Part shown: positions 9,504 to 19,361 of the stretch, piece after piece | Layout: each line of letters starts with the position of its first letter | Position numbering within the stretch: position 1 is the stretch's first letter | Source of the DNA: a virus | Direction: 5' to 3' (one strand) | IMG/VR virus record: IMGVR_UViG_3300017779_000024 | Span: 1-43,899 of that record | DNA: 43,899 nucleotides | Translations under genes and position numbers: made by a program | Notes under the pieces: generated by a model | Told to the model about the DNA's origin: nothing | Databases searched by the model: none | Seen by the model: only the letters and a program-made list of their open reading frames with translations

Positions 9504-12500
9504 TTATTTTTTATTTTGCGATGGAATTGACGAATTATTATGTAAAGGAGAAGACTTGTACACCATGTTTACAGCAAACAACTCTACTGGTGTAGTAGCT
9601 GTATTTGTCAAAGCAACTTGAGCATGGTAGTCTCTCATTTTATCTCCGTTTATACTTGCTGTTGAGACAGCCATAACTGTATCTCCTGCAGACAGGTTAG
9701 AAACAGTACCACTAGCAGTAACTTCCTTCCTCCCTGATACAGAAGCAAGAGTAACGCTAAGGCTTGTCTCTGATGAACTTTCTAATTTAAACAAAGTGTC
9801 TCCAATTCCAAACGGCAAGTTACTAATTTTTGAAGTAAATGTTACAGTAGATCCACTAACAGATGCAACCTGACCTAACACTACTTTGTGAGATGTATTG
9901 TTTGTAGAATCTGCTGTAGCGTCTTTTTCTATTTGCCTGTAGTACATACCCTCTCGTTCTTCAAACTCTGTCGAAGCCATAGCGCCTGTAGTCTGTTCTG
10001 TATTAGACACCACAGCGCTCCAAGAAGAATTTCCCTCTAAACTCATAGCGTCATATACTTTCACATCGCTAGGGTTAGCCCTTGATATCATATTTAAAGT
10101 AGAAGAATATTGAACCCCGTAAAAATTATTTCTAGTTTCATTAACATTATGCCTATACATCTGGCCTAATTGGAAAGAGAAAAATCTATTATGTAAATTT
10201 TCATATAACGATGGAAGAAAAGAGTAGAATGTTAACCAAAACTCTTTCTTTGTAGAATAAGCCAACGTTTCTGGAGATGCATGATTGTCTGTACCCGTAA
10301 TAGTAACGTTAATAGAACTGCCATCAGATTGTTTTGTTACAGTTGACGGGATATCTATAGAGTTATCTTTTAATGATAAAGAACCATAACCTATTAAAGC
10401 CCCATTGCCTGTCATAAACTTTACACTTATAGAACTTGTGCTTGCCCTGTAAGAAGTATCTACATATGCGCTGCCTTTTTCTCCTAGCTTATCTAAGAAC
10501 ACTACGCCATTACCAGAGTCTTCCCAATTAGACTCATCTAATTGAAAATTATCTGCGCAAAGCTCCCATGTATTTTGACCTCCTTTTTTATACACTACAT
10601 CTACCAATCCATCACTAAACGTAGTGTTTGATTGTGACGCTGTAGAAACAGTAGATTTTTGCACAGTACTTAATGTCCCACCATGATCAGAGGGCACGCT
10701 AACCCTAGCAGTGTGAATATCAGCTATCGTTAATATATACTCGTCATTATCTGGATCATAGCCTCCAGGCAGTTTTAAGGTTTGCGACAAAGACGATAGC
10801 TCAGAAAACTTATCAGAAAAATAAGACTCCATACTAGCGGAACTAATAGTTTTTATTCCTTTGCCGCTAATTTCTACAACAACGCCACTAGAAACATCTG
10901 CAAAATAAACTTTACCAAAAACATGTTGTACACTTTCTGGCTGCATACCTGGACCGTACTCCCCTGCATAAAAAGTATCTGTACCTAACACATTTGTTGA
11001 CGTCACCAACTGTCCACCTCCAGCGTCCTCTATTAAAGTTCTACCTATAGGAGTGCTTACAACTTTGTTTTCTTGAAGCACCATAATCGTTTCGTTCTGA
11101 TCTACGATGTAACATATAGAACCATGTGATGTGTTGTAGTCTTTAAATGGAAACAAAGACGGATTGAAACTTGAATAAAAGTTTCTTAAAGAATCAGCTG
11201 GTGTTACATCGCTATATGTTATAGAAGATATTCTTTGCACCTCTCCAGCGTCAGGCATTTCTATGTGAGCCCTACCTATATCTACAGCTTTAGAATCAAA
11301 AAAATCGCTTGCGCTGAAGTCTTCTATAAAGAAAGCGTCATACTCTTGTTGATCTACTTTTCTTGGATCATACTTATAATTTAAATCTTGTAAAACCCCT
11401 AGGTATGACTGCTGCCCATTTACAAGCATTTCTCTGATTCTATAATAAACGTCACCCCTGTCTAATGTAATAACCCCTGGGAATATACTGTTGTTGTTAT
11501 TCACATCATCAATTACCTGCGCAGCAACCAAACCTGTAACAGTTGTGCTAAGAGGATTCGATGGGTGTACTATATATGTAAACTCATTTGGAGCAGTCAT
11601 TATTATATTACTTATAAATATATGACCTGATGCAGAGGCTGATGTTGTTACCTTGTCTCCACGGTAAAGCCTATGGGTAGTTGAAAAACTACTTGCAGAC
11701 CCACTTAAGATCATAAAGAACGGTAGAGAAACAGAATTACTTCTATCGCCCCCATGTGTTCTAAAACCTTCTGGCACTGTTATTATATCAAACTTTTTAC
11801 CTATCTCATAATAAACCCTTTGCTCTACACTTTGTTTAGGCCTATATATTTCTACTATACACCTTTGTGAAAAAAAGTCAGCCCCGTTTATAATATCGTT
11901 TCTTGTAAAGCCAGGTATTTTGTTGTCTTTAATACTTAACCACCATCCCGTTCTTCTGTAATCTTGTTCATCGTCAGGCTGAAGGGCTCCATCTATAGAG
12001 GTGTCCGAAAGCTTTATAGGGTTTTCATCGTTGTCTTGATAGAATTTATACGATGTTATTTCAAAATCAAAATTAGGTCTTTGTAAAACATTATTTTCAT
12101 CCCGATATCTTAAGACCCTTAAGACATCCCCCTCTTTATATTCATACGATTTAAGGCTAGCTTTAAACTCTTTATAAGAATTTACTTTACCCTCTAAAGG
12201 CCTCATAGATAAATATATCTTAGAGTCTACGCCATTAAGTAACCCTTCTGTAATTTTTTCTGTACTACCTTCATATATCCCCCCGTCAAAAGTAATTGTT
12301 CTCCCTAACGCAGCTTCTGCTACAGGCAATTGTAAAACTGTTTCGTACGTGGTATTTAACCCATATACAGGAGCCCATTTAGTAGCCCAGTATGGGGGTT
12401 CGTGTAGTACTCTTATATCTATATGTGTAGGCCCATTGTTACCAAATCTTTTATGATGACCAAATGGAAACACGTTAACATCATCTATTTTTTGAACAGA

Positions 12501-14921
12501 AGAAGGTCTGTTTCTATGATCAAAATAGACAATCCCTAGTTCATGTGTAGCTGCCGCTTTAAAAGAAAGGGTGGCCTCACCTCCTGTTTGTGTAACAATA
12601 ACGTCACCTCCTTTACACGCATAATTCCTCCAATATGTTGTTATTTTTTCATCAAAAAATGCAGCGCCAGCAGGGGCATCTATTGCATGGTTATCTCTAA
12701 GGACGTCACCCAACCCATTAAGATCTTGACCGCCTATACTGCATGTTATTTGAGCCCCATTAAATACTTGACCTTGTGCAGACCCAAAATTTCCAAACAT
12801 TGAACCCACCGTGCCGTCACCTGATAAGCTTGTACCGCTTATAATAAAACTGTTATTGGTTAAAGTCTCTCCTCCCACATTTTGAGTCTGATCTGCTACA
12901 CCCCTATAAGCCTGAAGATCTGCAAGCTGCATTCTCACCTTGCACCTAAGGTGTTGAGTCTCTGGCTGAAAAGAAGTTTGATATATTTCAAACCTTAACT
13001 CTCCCTGCAGCCACAACCAAATTCTTCCAAGTGTACTTTGCCCCGCCTGCCCTAAACTTCTGTCTAAACATGTAGAGGCTCCAAGGTACATTTGGAGAAA
13101 TTCATTAGGGCTTTCATTTAATTCAAAGGGAGACGGGCTTTTAACAGAAACTATTGCAAGTGCACCTATAAGTCCGTTTGAAATAGAATTAGCAAATTCT
13201 TCTGTCGTGCTATCAGACCCATCATACGCTATCGTCTCATTAAAGGTAACAGGCGATTGTGGAATTAAATTATTTATATTGTTTCTTTCGTTGTTTGGAT
13301 CTAAATAATGAACCTCAAAAGTAGTACCACTACCCGCTAAACTTGGATTCGTAGTTACCGTGCAATTTGTTGTAAAAGCAAAGTTAGCTCCATTAAAACT
13401 TCCATGAGATGCTATCATAAACTCATCACAAGTTAATTGCGTAGAAACAGAAATACTGCCAGGGTTAGGGTTTTCTAAAACCTCTTGTATGTTAGACAAG
13501 TCTATTTCAAAATGCACTCCGTCAGTATCAGCATCAAAGGTGTCTTGAATGTTTGTAGCAACATCTATGTCTTGAAAAGGCCCTGTAAACACTAAAGGAC
13601 TATCGGTATTATCGTGTTGATTAACTAGACCAAACTCCGCATACACTTTATATTTATACTCTTGAAAACCAAAGTTAGCAGAAGGTATAGCAGTATCGTA
13701 CGAGGTAAATGGATCGGTTTGATCTAATACTTGCCCGTTTATAACAATAGTATCAACAGGAACTGTCCCCTGATTTGTAAAATCAAGTGCATTGGGAGTG
13801 AGGTTAGCAAGGCCATTACCTATGTCTATATTAACAAGACCTCCTGCTGCAGTTTCAGGAAAAAAAACAGGGTAGCAAAAAGTGTCAGTAGTTATATTAT
13901 CAAAACCCTCTAGATAATTACCATAAAAAATTCTGTTGTTGCTTATGGCTTGAGTAAAAGCTTTTCTTGGAACAGAGTCATACAGTTTATTTACTTCTTG
14001 GTCTGGAGCAAAAGTATACACCCCATCGTTTCTGAACAAAAACTGTTGGGTTCCTGGTCCAAAATTATCTATTTCTCCGATACGGAAAAAAGCTCCTTCA
14101 TTATTTCTCCTAGCAAAAATTCTTATTTTCCTTACAGGCCCGTCAGACATTGTTACAGTTAGCTCAAGCTGATTGTCAAAGCCTTCTAAAAACTCTTGAC
14201 CTCCTGCAGTAAACGCCATATGAGTATTACTTGCAGCTATTTGAGAATACATAGAAAGAGCGCTTACCTCGCCATCATCGTACACGTACTGGTATGTAAA
14301 CTGAAAAAGATCGTTTTTTAGATTGTTAGGAATATCTTCTACGGTTTGAAACTCAAATGTAATAGGTGTCTGCGGCGGTTGCTTACACACAGTAAGGTAA
14401 AGCTCTGCGCTAGCCGCTGTTTGAATGCTAGGGCTATAACCTCCTTCTAAAGCTCGTGTAGCATTTATCTTTCGTGGCTCGTTTCTATTGTCTGTAAAGT
14501 ACAGTAAGTGTTCCCCAAACTGATTTATTACTACGTCAGCCTTTACAAAGTCGAGGTAGTTAAAGTTTAGAATACTGTTCTCATAAACTTTGAAGTATGT
14601 ATTTGTAGTATGCTTATACTGATATATTCCGTGAGTTCCACCAATATTGCATAAAAAGAAATATATACACTTACCTTTTTCACTAGCAACAGATCCTATA
14701 ACAACGTTAATACCATCAAACCCCGACCCTGTAGGTATAGCGTCAGCAGCAGAGTTTGCTGCTATAGCAGTATTGCCAAGGATATTTTTTAATATACCTT
14801 GATCGCCATCCGACTCATGAGATACACGCACGTTAAGTGCGTCTGACATCTCCACTCCTTTAATAAGTCTAGCGTCCTCATCCTTATTAAGGTATTGAGG
14901 TATTAGTTTATCAATAGCCAT
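9504..14921 (-). CDS. Very large tail-tube / stabilization protein
   Basis: An 1805-residue protein starting MAIDKLIPQYLNKDEDARLI and containing YFTDNRNEPRKIN near residues 140-155, an arrangement seen in T7 gp12/P22 gp10-like tail nozzle or stabilization proteins and in the large tail proteins of crAss-like phages. The rest is beta-rich and Asn/Ser/Thr-rich, with no signal peptide and no membrane segment. It follows the connector genes directly (1-base overlap of stop and start), as expected for the part that closes the tail after the ring proteins. It is more than twice the length of T7 gp12 (about 790 residues), so it probably carries additional domains for receptor contact or fibre attachment. 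Confidence 0.72.
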   Translation of the reverse strand: MAIDKLIPQYLNKDEDARLIKGVEMSDALNVRVSHESDGDQGILKNILGNTAIAANSAADAIPTGSGFDGINVVIGSVASEKGKCIYFFLCNIGGTHGIYQYKHTTNTYFKVYENSILNFNYLDFVKADVVINQFGEHLLYFTDNRNEPRKINATRALEGGYSPSIQTAASAELYLTVCKQPPQTPITFEFQTVEDIPNNLKNDLFQFTYQYVYDDGEVSALSMYSQIAASNTHMAFTAGGQEFLEGFDNQLELTVTMSDGPVRKIRIFARRNNEGAFFRIGEIDNFGPGTQQFLFRNDGVYTFAPDQEVNKLYDSVPRKAFTQAISNNRIFYGNYLEGFDNITTDTFCYPVFFPETAAGGLVNIDIGNGLANLTPNALDFTNQGTVPVDTIVINGQVLDQTDPFTSYDTAIPSANFGFQEYKYKVYAEFGLVNQHDNTDSPLVFTGPFQDIDVATNIQDTFDADTDGVHFEIDLSNIQEVLENPNPGSISVSTQLTCDEFMIASHGSFNGANFAFTTNCTVTTNPSLAGSGTTFEVHYLDPNNERNNINNLIPQSPVTFNETIAYDGSDSTTEEFANSISNGLIGALAIVSVKSPSPFELNESPNEFLQMYLGASTCLDRSLGQAGQSTLGRIWLWLQGELRFEIYQTSFQPETQHLRCKVRMQLADLQAYRGVADQTQNVGGETLTNNSFIISGTSLSGDGTVGSMFGNFGSAQGQVFNGAQITCSIGGQDLNGLGDVLRDNHAIDAPAGAAFFDEKITTYWRNYACKGGDVIVTQTGGEATLSFKAAATHELGIVYFDHRNRPSSVQKIDDVNVFPFGHHKRFGNNGPTHIDIRVLHEPPYWATKWAPVYGLNTTYETVLQLPVAEAALGRTITFDGGIYEGSTEKITEGLLNGVDSKIYLSMRPLEGKVNSYKEFKASLKSYEYKEGDVLRVLRYRDENNVLQRPNFDFEITSYKFYQDNDENPIKLSDTSIDGALQPDDEQDYRRTGWWLSIKDNKIPGFTRNDIINGADFFSQRCIVEIYRPKQSVEQRVYYEIGKKFDIITVPEGFRTHGGDRSNSVSLPFFMILSGSASSFSTTHRLYRGDKVTTSASASGHIFISNIIMTAPNEFTYIVHPSNPLSTTVTGLVAAQVIDDVNNNNSIFPGVITLDRGDVYYRIREMLVNGQQSYLGVLQDLNYKYDPRKVDQQEYDAFFIEDFSASDFFDSKAVDIGRAHIEMPDAGEVQRISSITYSDVTPADSLRNFYSSFNPSLFPFKDYNTSHGSICYIVDQNETIMVLQENKVVSTPIGRTLIEDAGGGQLVTSTNVLGTDTFYAGEYGPGMQPESVQHVFGKVYFADVSSGVVVEISGKGIKTISSASMESYFSDKFSELSSLSQTLKLPGGYDPDNDEYILTIADIHTARVSVPSDHGGTLSTVQKSTVSTASQSNTTFSDGLVDVVYKKGGQNTWELCADNFQLDESNWEDSGNGVVFLDKLGEKGSAYVDTSYRASTSSISVKFMTGNGALIGYGSLSLKDNSIDIPSTVTKQSDGSSINVTITGTDNHASPETLAYSTKKEFWLTFYSFLPSLYENLHNRFFSFQLGQMYRHNVNETRNNFYGVQYSSTLNMISRANPSDVKVYDAMSLEGNSSWSAVVSNTEQTTGAMASTEFEEREGMYYRQIEKDATADSTNNTSHKVVLGQVASVSGSTVTFTSKISNLPFGIGDTLFKLESSSETSLSVTLASVSGRKEVTASGTVSNLSAGDTVMAVSTASINGDKMRDYHAQVALTNTATTPVELFAVNMVYKSSPLHNNSSIPSQNKK

Positions 14922-15730
14922 TAATACTTAGGTGATTGTTTAAAGTTCTTACGAATAGTTTTAAGAGCCTCTTCTTTAGCAAACGACTTTAACCTAGCGT
15001 TAGCTTTTCTACGCTCGTTATAGTACTCTGAGCGTGCCCTAGACTTCTCAGCCATGGGGACGCTACTCTTTCTTTCTATAATTCTAAAGTAGATATATGC
15101 TCTAAGAGCTTCTTCAGCCTGGATATGTACCGTAGGATTTATTGATCTAGCTTCGTCAGCAATATATTCTATTACTATTTCGTTAACACTACTGTTCGAA
15201 GAAAACTCTATTCTGTTTTGGTCTAGGTTAAGCCTATACTCCCCTTCGTAAAACCCACCACCTAAACCGTAGATCTGACCTATGTTGTTTTGGTATATGT
15301 AGTTAGAGAATACAATGAAGTCATCTGCACCAAACACACCGCCAGTAGCTACCCCACCTTTGGAGTCTACCCTATCAAACACCCCGTCCCCATCACTATC
15401 TATGGAGTTTCCTGCAGCATCAGTTCTGTAAGCCTGAGAGTAGTTTATGTTTTTGTTTTCTCCGAACACATGCACCAACCCGTCGCTACCTACAATACCT
15501 ACTTTTACCAAGTCTACAAAATCATCTGGCAGTTCAACAGTATTGTTAGATCCTGCTGTAAGCTTTATAGAGCGTATTCTTTGAAGTAAATCAAAACCCA
15601 TCTCCCTAATACCACGCAGGGCGTAGTTGTGAATAAGAGTGTCGGAGGCGTTGTTTGCGTAATCATCACCCTCTAGCGTAAGAACAAAGTCATTGACTAC
15701 TTGATCTACTGTAACTAAATTTCTTGCCAT
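14921..15730 (-). CDS. Head-to-tail connector / ring protein
   Basis: A 269-residue protein with an N-terminal helical part (ALRGIREMGFDLLQRIRSIKL), a beta-rich centre with a DSDGDGVFDRVD calcium-loop-like segment (about residues 112-123), and a C-terminal helix with many Lys/Arg. This order is typical of the T7 gp11/P22 gp4-like adaptor family that joins the portal to the tail tube; crAss-like phages have several such ring proteins. The neighbours (another connector upstream, tail tube downstream, 1-base overlap) fit. Assigning it to a specific ring needs a structural comparison. Confidence 0.65.
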   Translation of the reverse strand: MARNLVTVDQVVNDFVLTLEGDDYANNASDTLIHNYALRGIREMGFDLLQRIRSIKLTAGSNNTVELPDDFVDLVKVGIVGSDGLVHVFGENKNINYSQAYRTDAAGNSIDSDGDGVFDRVDSKGGVATGGVFGADDFIVFSNYIYQNNIGQIYGLGGGFYEGEYRLNLDQNRIEFSSNSSVNEIVIEYIADEARSINPTVHIQAEEALRAYIYFRIIERKSSVPMAEKSRARSEYYNERRKANARLKSFAKEEALKTIRKNFKQSPKY

Positions 15731-15733
15731 CTC

Positions 15734-16474
15734 TTATCGTCTTTGTTGTGTTTGTTGTCCTCCTGTAGCATATGCATATACATCTCTATCACGAAGGTTT
15801 ACCCCTATAAGTTTACCCATTTCTACAACCAACTCAGAAGTGTAGTGCTCTGGCAATTCAAAGTCTACTGACGTAGCAGCGTTGTAAGCTTCTTTACCAT
15901 TTGATAAAGTAAATCCAAACATAGGTAGAGCAACAGTTCTTGCTCCAGTAGTGGGGCTTAACCCCTCTGGCTGCTTGTAGTAGCGCATTGTAATTCTGTT
16001 TACGCTTGTCGGGAATACAGTTATTGTATCCCTTACAAGCGCAACAGGCTTTGTTCTAGTCGGTGCTGAAAGGCTGCTTAAAAGTATTCTGTCGATCTTC
16101 TCCTCATCGTACACTGAGTCTATCATAACAGAGTTTGTTACGTCAAGCAGCACATCACCAAATGTCTTAAGGCTAATCAGTCTAGCAAAGTCGTCAGGCT
16201 TAGCAAACGATCCGCTTGCCTTAGCGATGTTTGACTGTACAGAAAAGACAGCAAGGTCTTCTTTGATCTGCTTACTTCTAGACTTATCTCTTGCGGGATC
16301 TACGTTTCTTTTACGTAGAGCCTCTACACTAGTAAGCTCTTGAAACAGCCTGTTAAATATATTCTGTTGTGCTATAGGGGCAAAAGAGTTGAACTCCGTA
16401 GGAGTAACAAACCCTCGCTCATCTTTATTAGCTAAATCGCTTAATGCGTTATATACCTCTCTTACGCTTGCCAT
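15734..16474 (-). CDS. Second connector / ring protein
   Basis: A 246-residue protein starting MASVREVYNALSDLANKDERGFVTP. Its beginning, with FNSFAPIAQQNIFNRLFQEL, resembles small portal-adjacent ring or adaptor proteins of crAss-like and related Bacteroidota podophages. The C-terminus is Gln/Arg-rich. It is the first gene of the connector-tail block, preceded by a candidate promoter and an intrinsic terminator, and followed after 3 bases by the next connector. Function is inferred mainly from position and general shape. Confidence 0.6.
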   Translation of the reverse strand: MASVREVYNALSDLANKDERGFVTPTEFNSFAPIAQQNIFNRLFQELTSVEALRKRNVDPARDKSRSKQIKEDLAVFSVQSNIAKASGSFAKPDDFARLISLKTFGDVLLDVTNSVMIDSVYDEEKIDRILLSSLSAPTRTKPVALVRDTITVFPTSVNRITMRYYKQPEGLSPTTGARTVALPMFGFTLSNGKEAYNAATSVDFELPEHYTSELVVEMGKLIGVNLRDRDVYAYATGGQQTQQRR

Positions 16475-16493
16475 TAGATTTATAGTTGTATGG

Positions 16494-16502
16494 CAAATAT
16501 AA
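16494..16502 (-). promoter_or_regulatory. TATATTTGC -7 box upstream of the connector-tail block
   Basis: Reading the minus strand, TATATTTGC sits about 20 bases before the ATG at 16474 and matches the Bacteroidota -7 consensus TAnnTTTG. No TTG is visible at the -33 distance because the terminator hairpin fills that space. The same 9-mer precedes four other block starts. Confidence 0.55.
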
Positions 16503-16527
16503 GAAAAAGGGGGCAGTGCCCCCTTTT
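16500..16527 (-). terminator. Intrinsic terminator before the connector-tail block
   Basis: AAAAGGGGGC-AGT-GCCCCCTTTT is a perfect inverted repeat at 16505-16527. On the minus strand it is followed by TTTTTCTT-like sequence, the form of a rho-independent terminator for transcripts from the 284-residue gene. Confidence 0.8.
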
Positions 16528-16556
16528 ACCCTCAGCTATGAGTTTGTGAAATGTAT

Positions 16557-17411
16557 TTAAGCAATCTCTTCGAGCTGCCTGTTTATTTCATTGAGAACAG
16601 ATGAACCTTTATCTGTCAAGCAAAAGCGTGTCATCGTGTCAATTGCATCTTGTCCTACAGGTACCGAAACTACGAGTTTTCCTGTATCTGACCAAACAAT
16701 TACTCCCTTTTTTTCTGATATGATCTGGAAGTCCATGGCTTGCATAACGCTAGTTCGTGCGTGAACAAGTGGGTTATCGAACATTTCGATAAACTTTTGT
16801 GGCGTTTTGCGAGCGTACATAACTAAAGCTCTTTTTACCTGTAGGTCTTGTTGATCTGTGCTTATGTTTAATGACATAGCTACAGGCAGCAACTCTTCTA
16901 TAGGTCTAGCTTTGATTAAAGATATAGCATCGTGTACCAAGAACTCATTATCTATATCCTTTTGATGATCAATTTTATTGTCAACAAGCCTAAATGCACC
17001 TCCTCCATTTACAGCGTTGTCTGGATGTTTATCTAAATACTCTCTAAGAGAAGGTTGATCGTAACGAACAATTAGCATTTTGTTTCTAAAAATAACATGC
17101 TCTCTTATAGCTTGATCTGACTGCTCGTCCACATAAATAGATGGCTCTCCTGGACAGTATCTAATTGCTCTTCTCTGACCTGTTTCATCATCAAATACAG
17201 TAAGCCTGTTTGCTCTTAGTTTAAAAAATATACCACCTCTTCTTCCTAGTGTTTCATAAACTTTAGGTAGCTTTTCGGTGTCAGGAATATTTCTTTTAAT
17301 GGTAGCCTTCTTAGCTTTTACAGCTTTCTTTGGCGCTGCCTCTGGAGCAGGGCTAGTCTCTTTGCGAGCTATAGGACGGCCTCGCTGTACCGTAGTTTTT
17401 TCTTGTGTCAT
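16557..17411 (-). CDS. Unknown protein with AT-hook-like basic N-terminus
   Basis: A 284-residue protein not recognised by family. The first 40 residues are rich in Lys, Ala and Pro and include the AT-hook core RGRP (residues 10-13, in QRGRPIARK) and a KKAVKAKKATIK stretch, suggesting nucleic-acid binding. The remainder is a mixed alpha/beta domain (FKLRANRLTVFDDETGQRRAIRY). It lies between the capsid block and the connector block, with an intrinsic terminator on each side, so it may be expressed at a level of its own. It could be a DNA-binding internal head protein or an assembly factor; the sequence does not decide. Confidence 0.65.
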   Translation of the reverse strand: MTQEKTTVQRGRPIARKETSPAPEAAPKKAVKAKKATIKRNIPDTEKLPKVYETLGRRGGIFFKLRANRLTVFDDETGQRRAIRYCPGEPSIYVDEQSDQAIREHVIFRNKMLIVRYDQPSLREYLDKHPDNAVNGGGAFRLVDNKIDHQKDIDNEFLVHDAISLIKARPIEELLPVAMSLNISTDQQDLQVKRALVMYARKTPQKFIEMFDNPLVHARTSVMQAMDFQIISEKKGVIVWSDTGKLVVSVPVGQDAIDTMTRFCLTDKGSSVLNEINRQLEEIA

Positions 17412-17430
17412 AATTAAATCGTATTAAATT

Positions 17431-17468
17431 AAAAGAGAAAGTGGGGAGAGCCATTCCCTCCCCCTTTC
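17431..17468 (-). terminator. Intrinsic terminator after the head module
   Basis: The stem GAAAG/CTTTC plus GGGGAG/CTCCCC (17437-17468, one bulged base) is followed on the minus strand by TCTTTTAATTT. It lies just downstream of the last head-module gene. Confidence 0.7.
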
Positions 17469-17484
17469 AAAAATAGATTGCCTG

Positions 17485-17877
17485 TTACGAAACAGCAGCA
17501 GAATCAGAAGTATTCAGGATGCTAACAGCCGTTACTTGCTCAACATCATAGTCTGAATTAACATCATCAAATTTAATAAATGCAGTTTTAGACTTGTTCA
17601 TAAGCGTAGCAATACGCTCAGCAGCCGTAGGGATGCTTGCGTTTGCTACTGTAAGAGTAACAACCAGCTTGGGGAAAGCCTGCTTCGAATCGCTACCCGA
17701 CTGAAGAGCTTCCTTGTCCTTCGCATCATCGAAGTACAATTTTAAACCTCCGTTAGTAGCAGCCATCTTAGTCAACTTATGCTGTGGAATTACCACATAA
17801 TCATTGTGCGTTGCAGCAGCATTTTCTGTAGCAGTATCACCGTCGATAGCGCCTGAGTGAAATATAAATGTTTTCAT
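17485..17877 (-). CDS. Small probable head-associated protein
   Basis: A protein of about 130 residues directly downstream of the major capsid gene. The ATG at 17877 (MKTFIFHSG) is preferred to an upstream TTG at 17889, because it leaves a normal short gap after the capsid stop. The sequence is beta-rich with Ala/Thr/Asp and has no motif I recognise. Position suggests a capsid decoration or head-completion protein. The terminator that follows makes it the last gene of the head transcript. Confidence 0.6.
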   Translation of the reverse strand: MKTFIFHSGAIDGDTATENAAATHNDYVVIPQHKLTKMAATNGGLKLYFDDAKDKEALQSGSDSKQAFPKLVVTLTVANASIPTAAERIATLMNKSKTAFIKFDDVNSDYDVEQVTAVSILNTSDSAAVS

Positions 17878-17897
17878 ATGTTCTAGCAATTAAAAGA

Positions 17898-19343
17898 TTA
17901 AACAGTTCCTTGAATAAGAACGTGCTGGTTAGCAGCTCTTGTTACTAGACAACACTCTGAGCGGTAGTGGAACTTAGCGATATCTGTTGTATCGTTAGTG
18001 AATCCAAGAACGCCACCACCAGTTACCCAGTGCTCCATCTCACGATCATAACCGCCAGCAGACTTATAGTTCATCTCTAGAGCAGGAGCTCTTTCACCTG
18101 AACGTGGATCTACTACGTTAGCAAGAGGAATCATCACACCAGCAGCTAATCTGTTGTGAACATCGTCGCTACCAAGAAGTGTTGGATCGTTAAGAAGCTT
18201 GAAGCTGTTCTTGTGGAACGTATATCCGCCACGAGAGAAAGACTTAAACCCAAGGTTTAGAGCCATGTCTCTGTCGTTGTTGAAAGCTCCGAAGCTTGCA
18301 GCAACACCTGCAGTAACGTTAGAACCAGCACCAGCACCAGCAACCATATCGTCAAGAAGAAGGTCTTGGCGAGTAGATGAGTAAACAGCGTATTCAGCAG
18401 GACATCCGTTCTTATCCATCTCCTTAATTAGAGCGTCTAAGTCGGTAAGACCAGCAGAACCGATAAGGTCTGAAGTTACCATACCACGATCTTCTAGTGC
18501 TGAGAAGTATCCCTCAGTACCTTCAATAGTAGTAATATCTCCAGTGTTAGTTACCTTCTGTCCAAGAAGCATTACCATCTCACGCTTATCCATAAAGCGC
18601 TGACGAGTATCTGACTCTCCTTTAATGTAGTAACGGTAGTCACCACCACCTACATCGATATAGCCGATGTTAGTAGCTTGTGATCCAGAAACTTCGTATG
18701 ACTCCTTTACGATAGCGTAAGGGTTAGTTCTCTTAACAACGTTAGACTCTAAAAAGTCACCTGGCTGATCTGTTCCTTGAGCGAACATATTACCTATAAT
18801 CGGCATGTCAACAACAGCATTGTCAGCTAAGGCAACAGTTGCTGCAGTCAATGGTGTGCACTGAAAAGAAGTTGCTGAAGCAGCATCATTAGTAACCAAT
18901 AGACGGTCAACACCATTTAATAAAAGAATGTCTCCGTTACGGACAACCTTTTGAAGTGAAGAACTAGAGTCAGCGTCAGTAAAGCCTGAAGCGTCAGCCT
19001 CTACTAAACCGTCAAAAGTAAGAACGTCGTGATCAGCAACAGAAAGAGCTCCGTCAAGGACTCCTCTTTGAACCTGGTGTAGACGAGCTTCCTCGAAAAA
19101 CTGAACACTATCTGCAGTCCCATTAGACTTGATAGCTCCAGTCATTTGTAAAAATCCAGAAATGCCTTGATTACCAAAAGTCTTTGATAATTTAGCACGT
19201 ACGTCTGGGGCGTTAACTTCTTTAATGAAGTCGTATAGAGACGTATACTTTGTAGGATCCGATAACGTAAAAGCGTTATAGTTAACGCCTTTCGGAGCAG
19301 ATCCAAAAGTAAACTCTCTACCTGAGCTTTGTGAAATAGCCAT
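17898..19343 (-). CDS. Major capsid protein (HK97 fold, crAss-like type)
   Basis: A 481-residue protein in the expected place directly after the scaffold gene. The start region with LYDFIKEVNAPDVRAKLSKTFGNQGISGFLQMTGA, and then FEEARLHQVQRG, resembles the N-arm and early part of crAss-like capsid proteins. A Thr/Ser/Asp-rich segment (about residues 105-190) may be an inserted surface domain. A region with QRFMDKREMVMLLGQKVTN (about 245-265) fits the spine helix. It should build the icosahedral head together with the scaffold. The assignment rests on neighbourhood and pattern, and the fold itself cannot be proven by reading. Confidence 0.82.
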   Translation of the reverse strand: MAISQSSGREFTFGSAPKGVNYNAFTLSDPTKYTSLYDFIKEVNAPDVRAKLSKTFGNQGISGFLQMTGAIKSNGTADSVQFFEEARLHQVQRGVLDGALSVADHDVLTFDGLVEADASGFTDADSSSSLQKVVRNGDILLLNGVDRLLVTNDAASATSFQCTPLTAATVALADNAVVDMPIIGNMFAQGTDQPGDFLESNVVKRTNPYAIVKESYEVSGSQATNIGYIDVGGGDYRYYIKGESDTRQRFMDKREMVMLLGQKVTNTGDITTIEGTEGYFSALEDRGMVTSDLIGSAGLTDLDALIKEMDKNGCPAEYAVYSSTRQDLLLDDMVAGAGAGSNVTAGVAASFGAFNNDRDMALNLGFKSFSRGGYTFHKNSFKLLNDPTLLGSDDVHNRLAAGVMIPLANVVDPRSGERAPALEMNYKSAGGYDREMEHWVTGGGVLGFTNDTTDIAKFHYRSECCLVTRAANQHVLIQGTV

Positions 19344-19361
19344 GATTTACAATTTTTGTAG

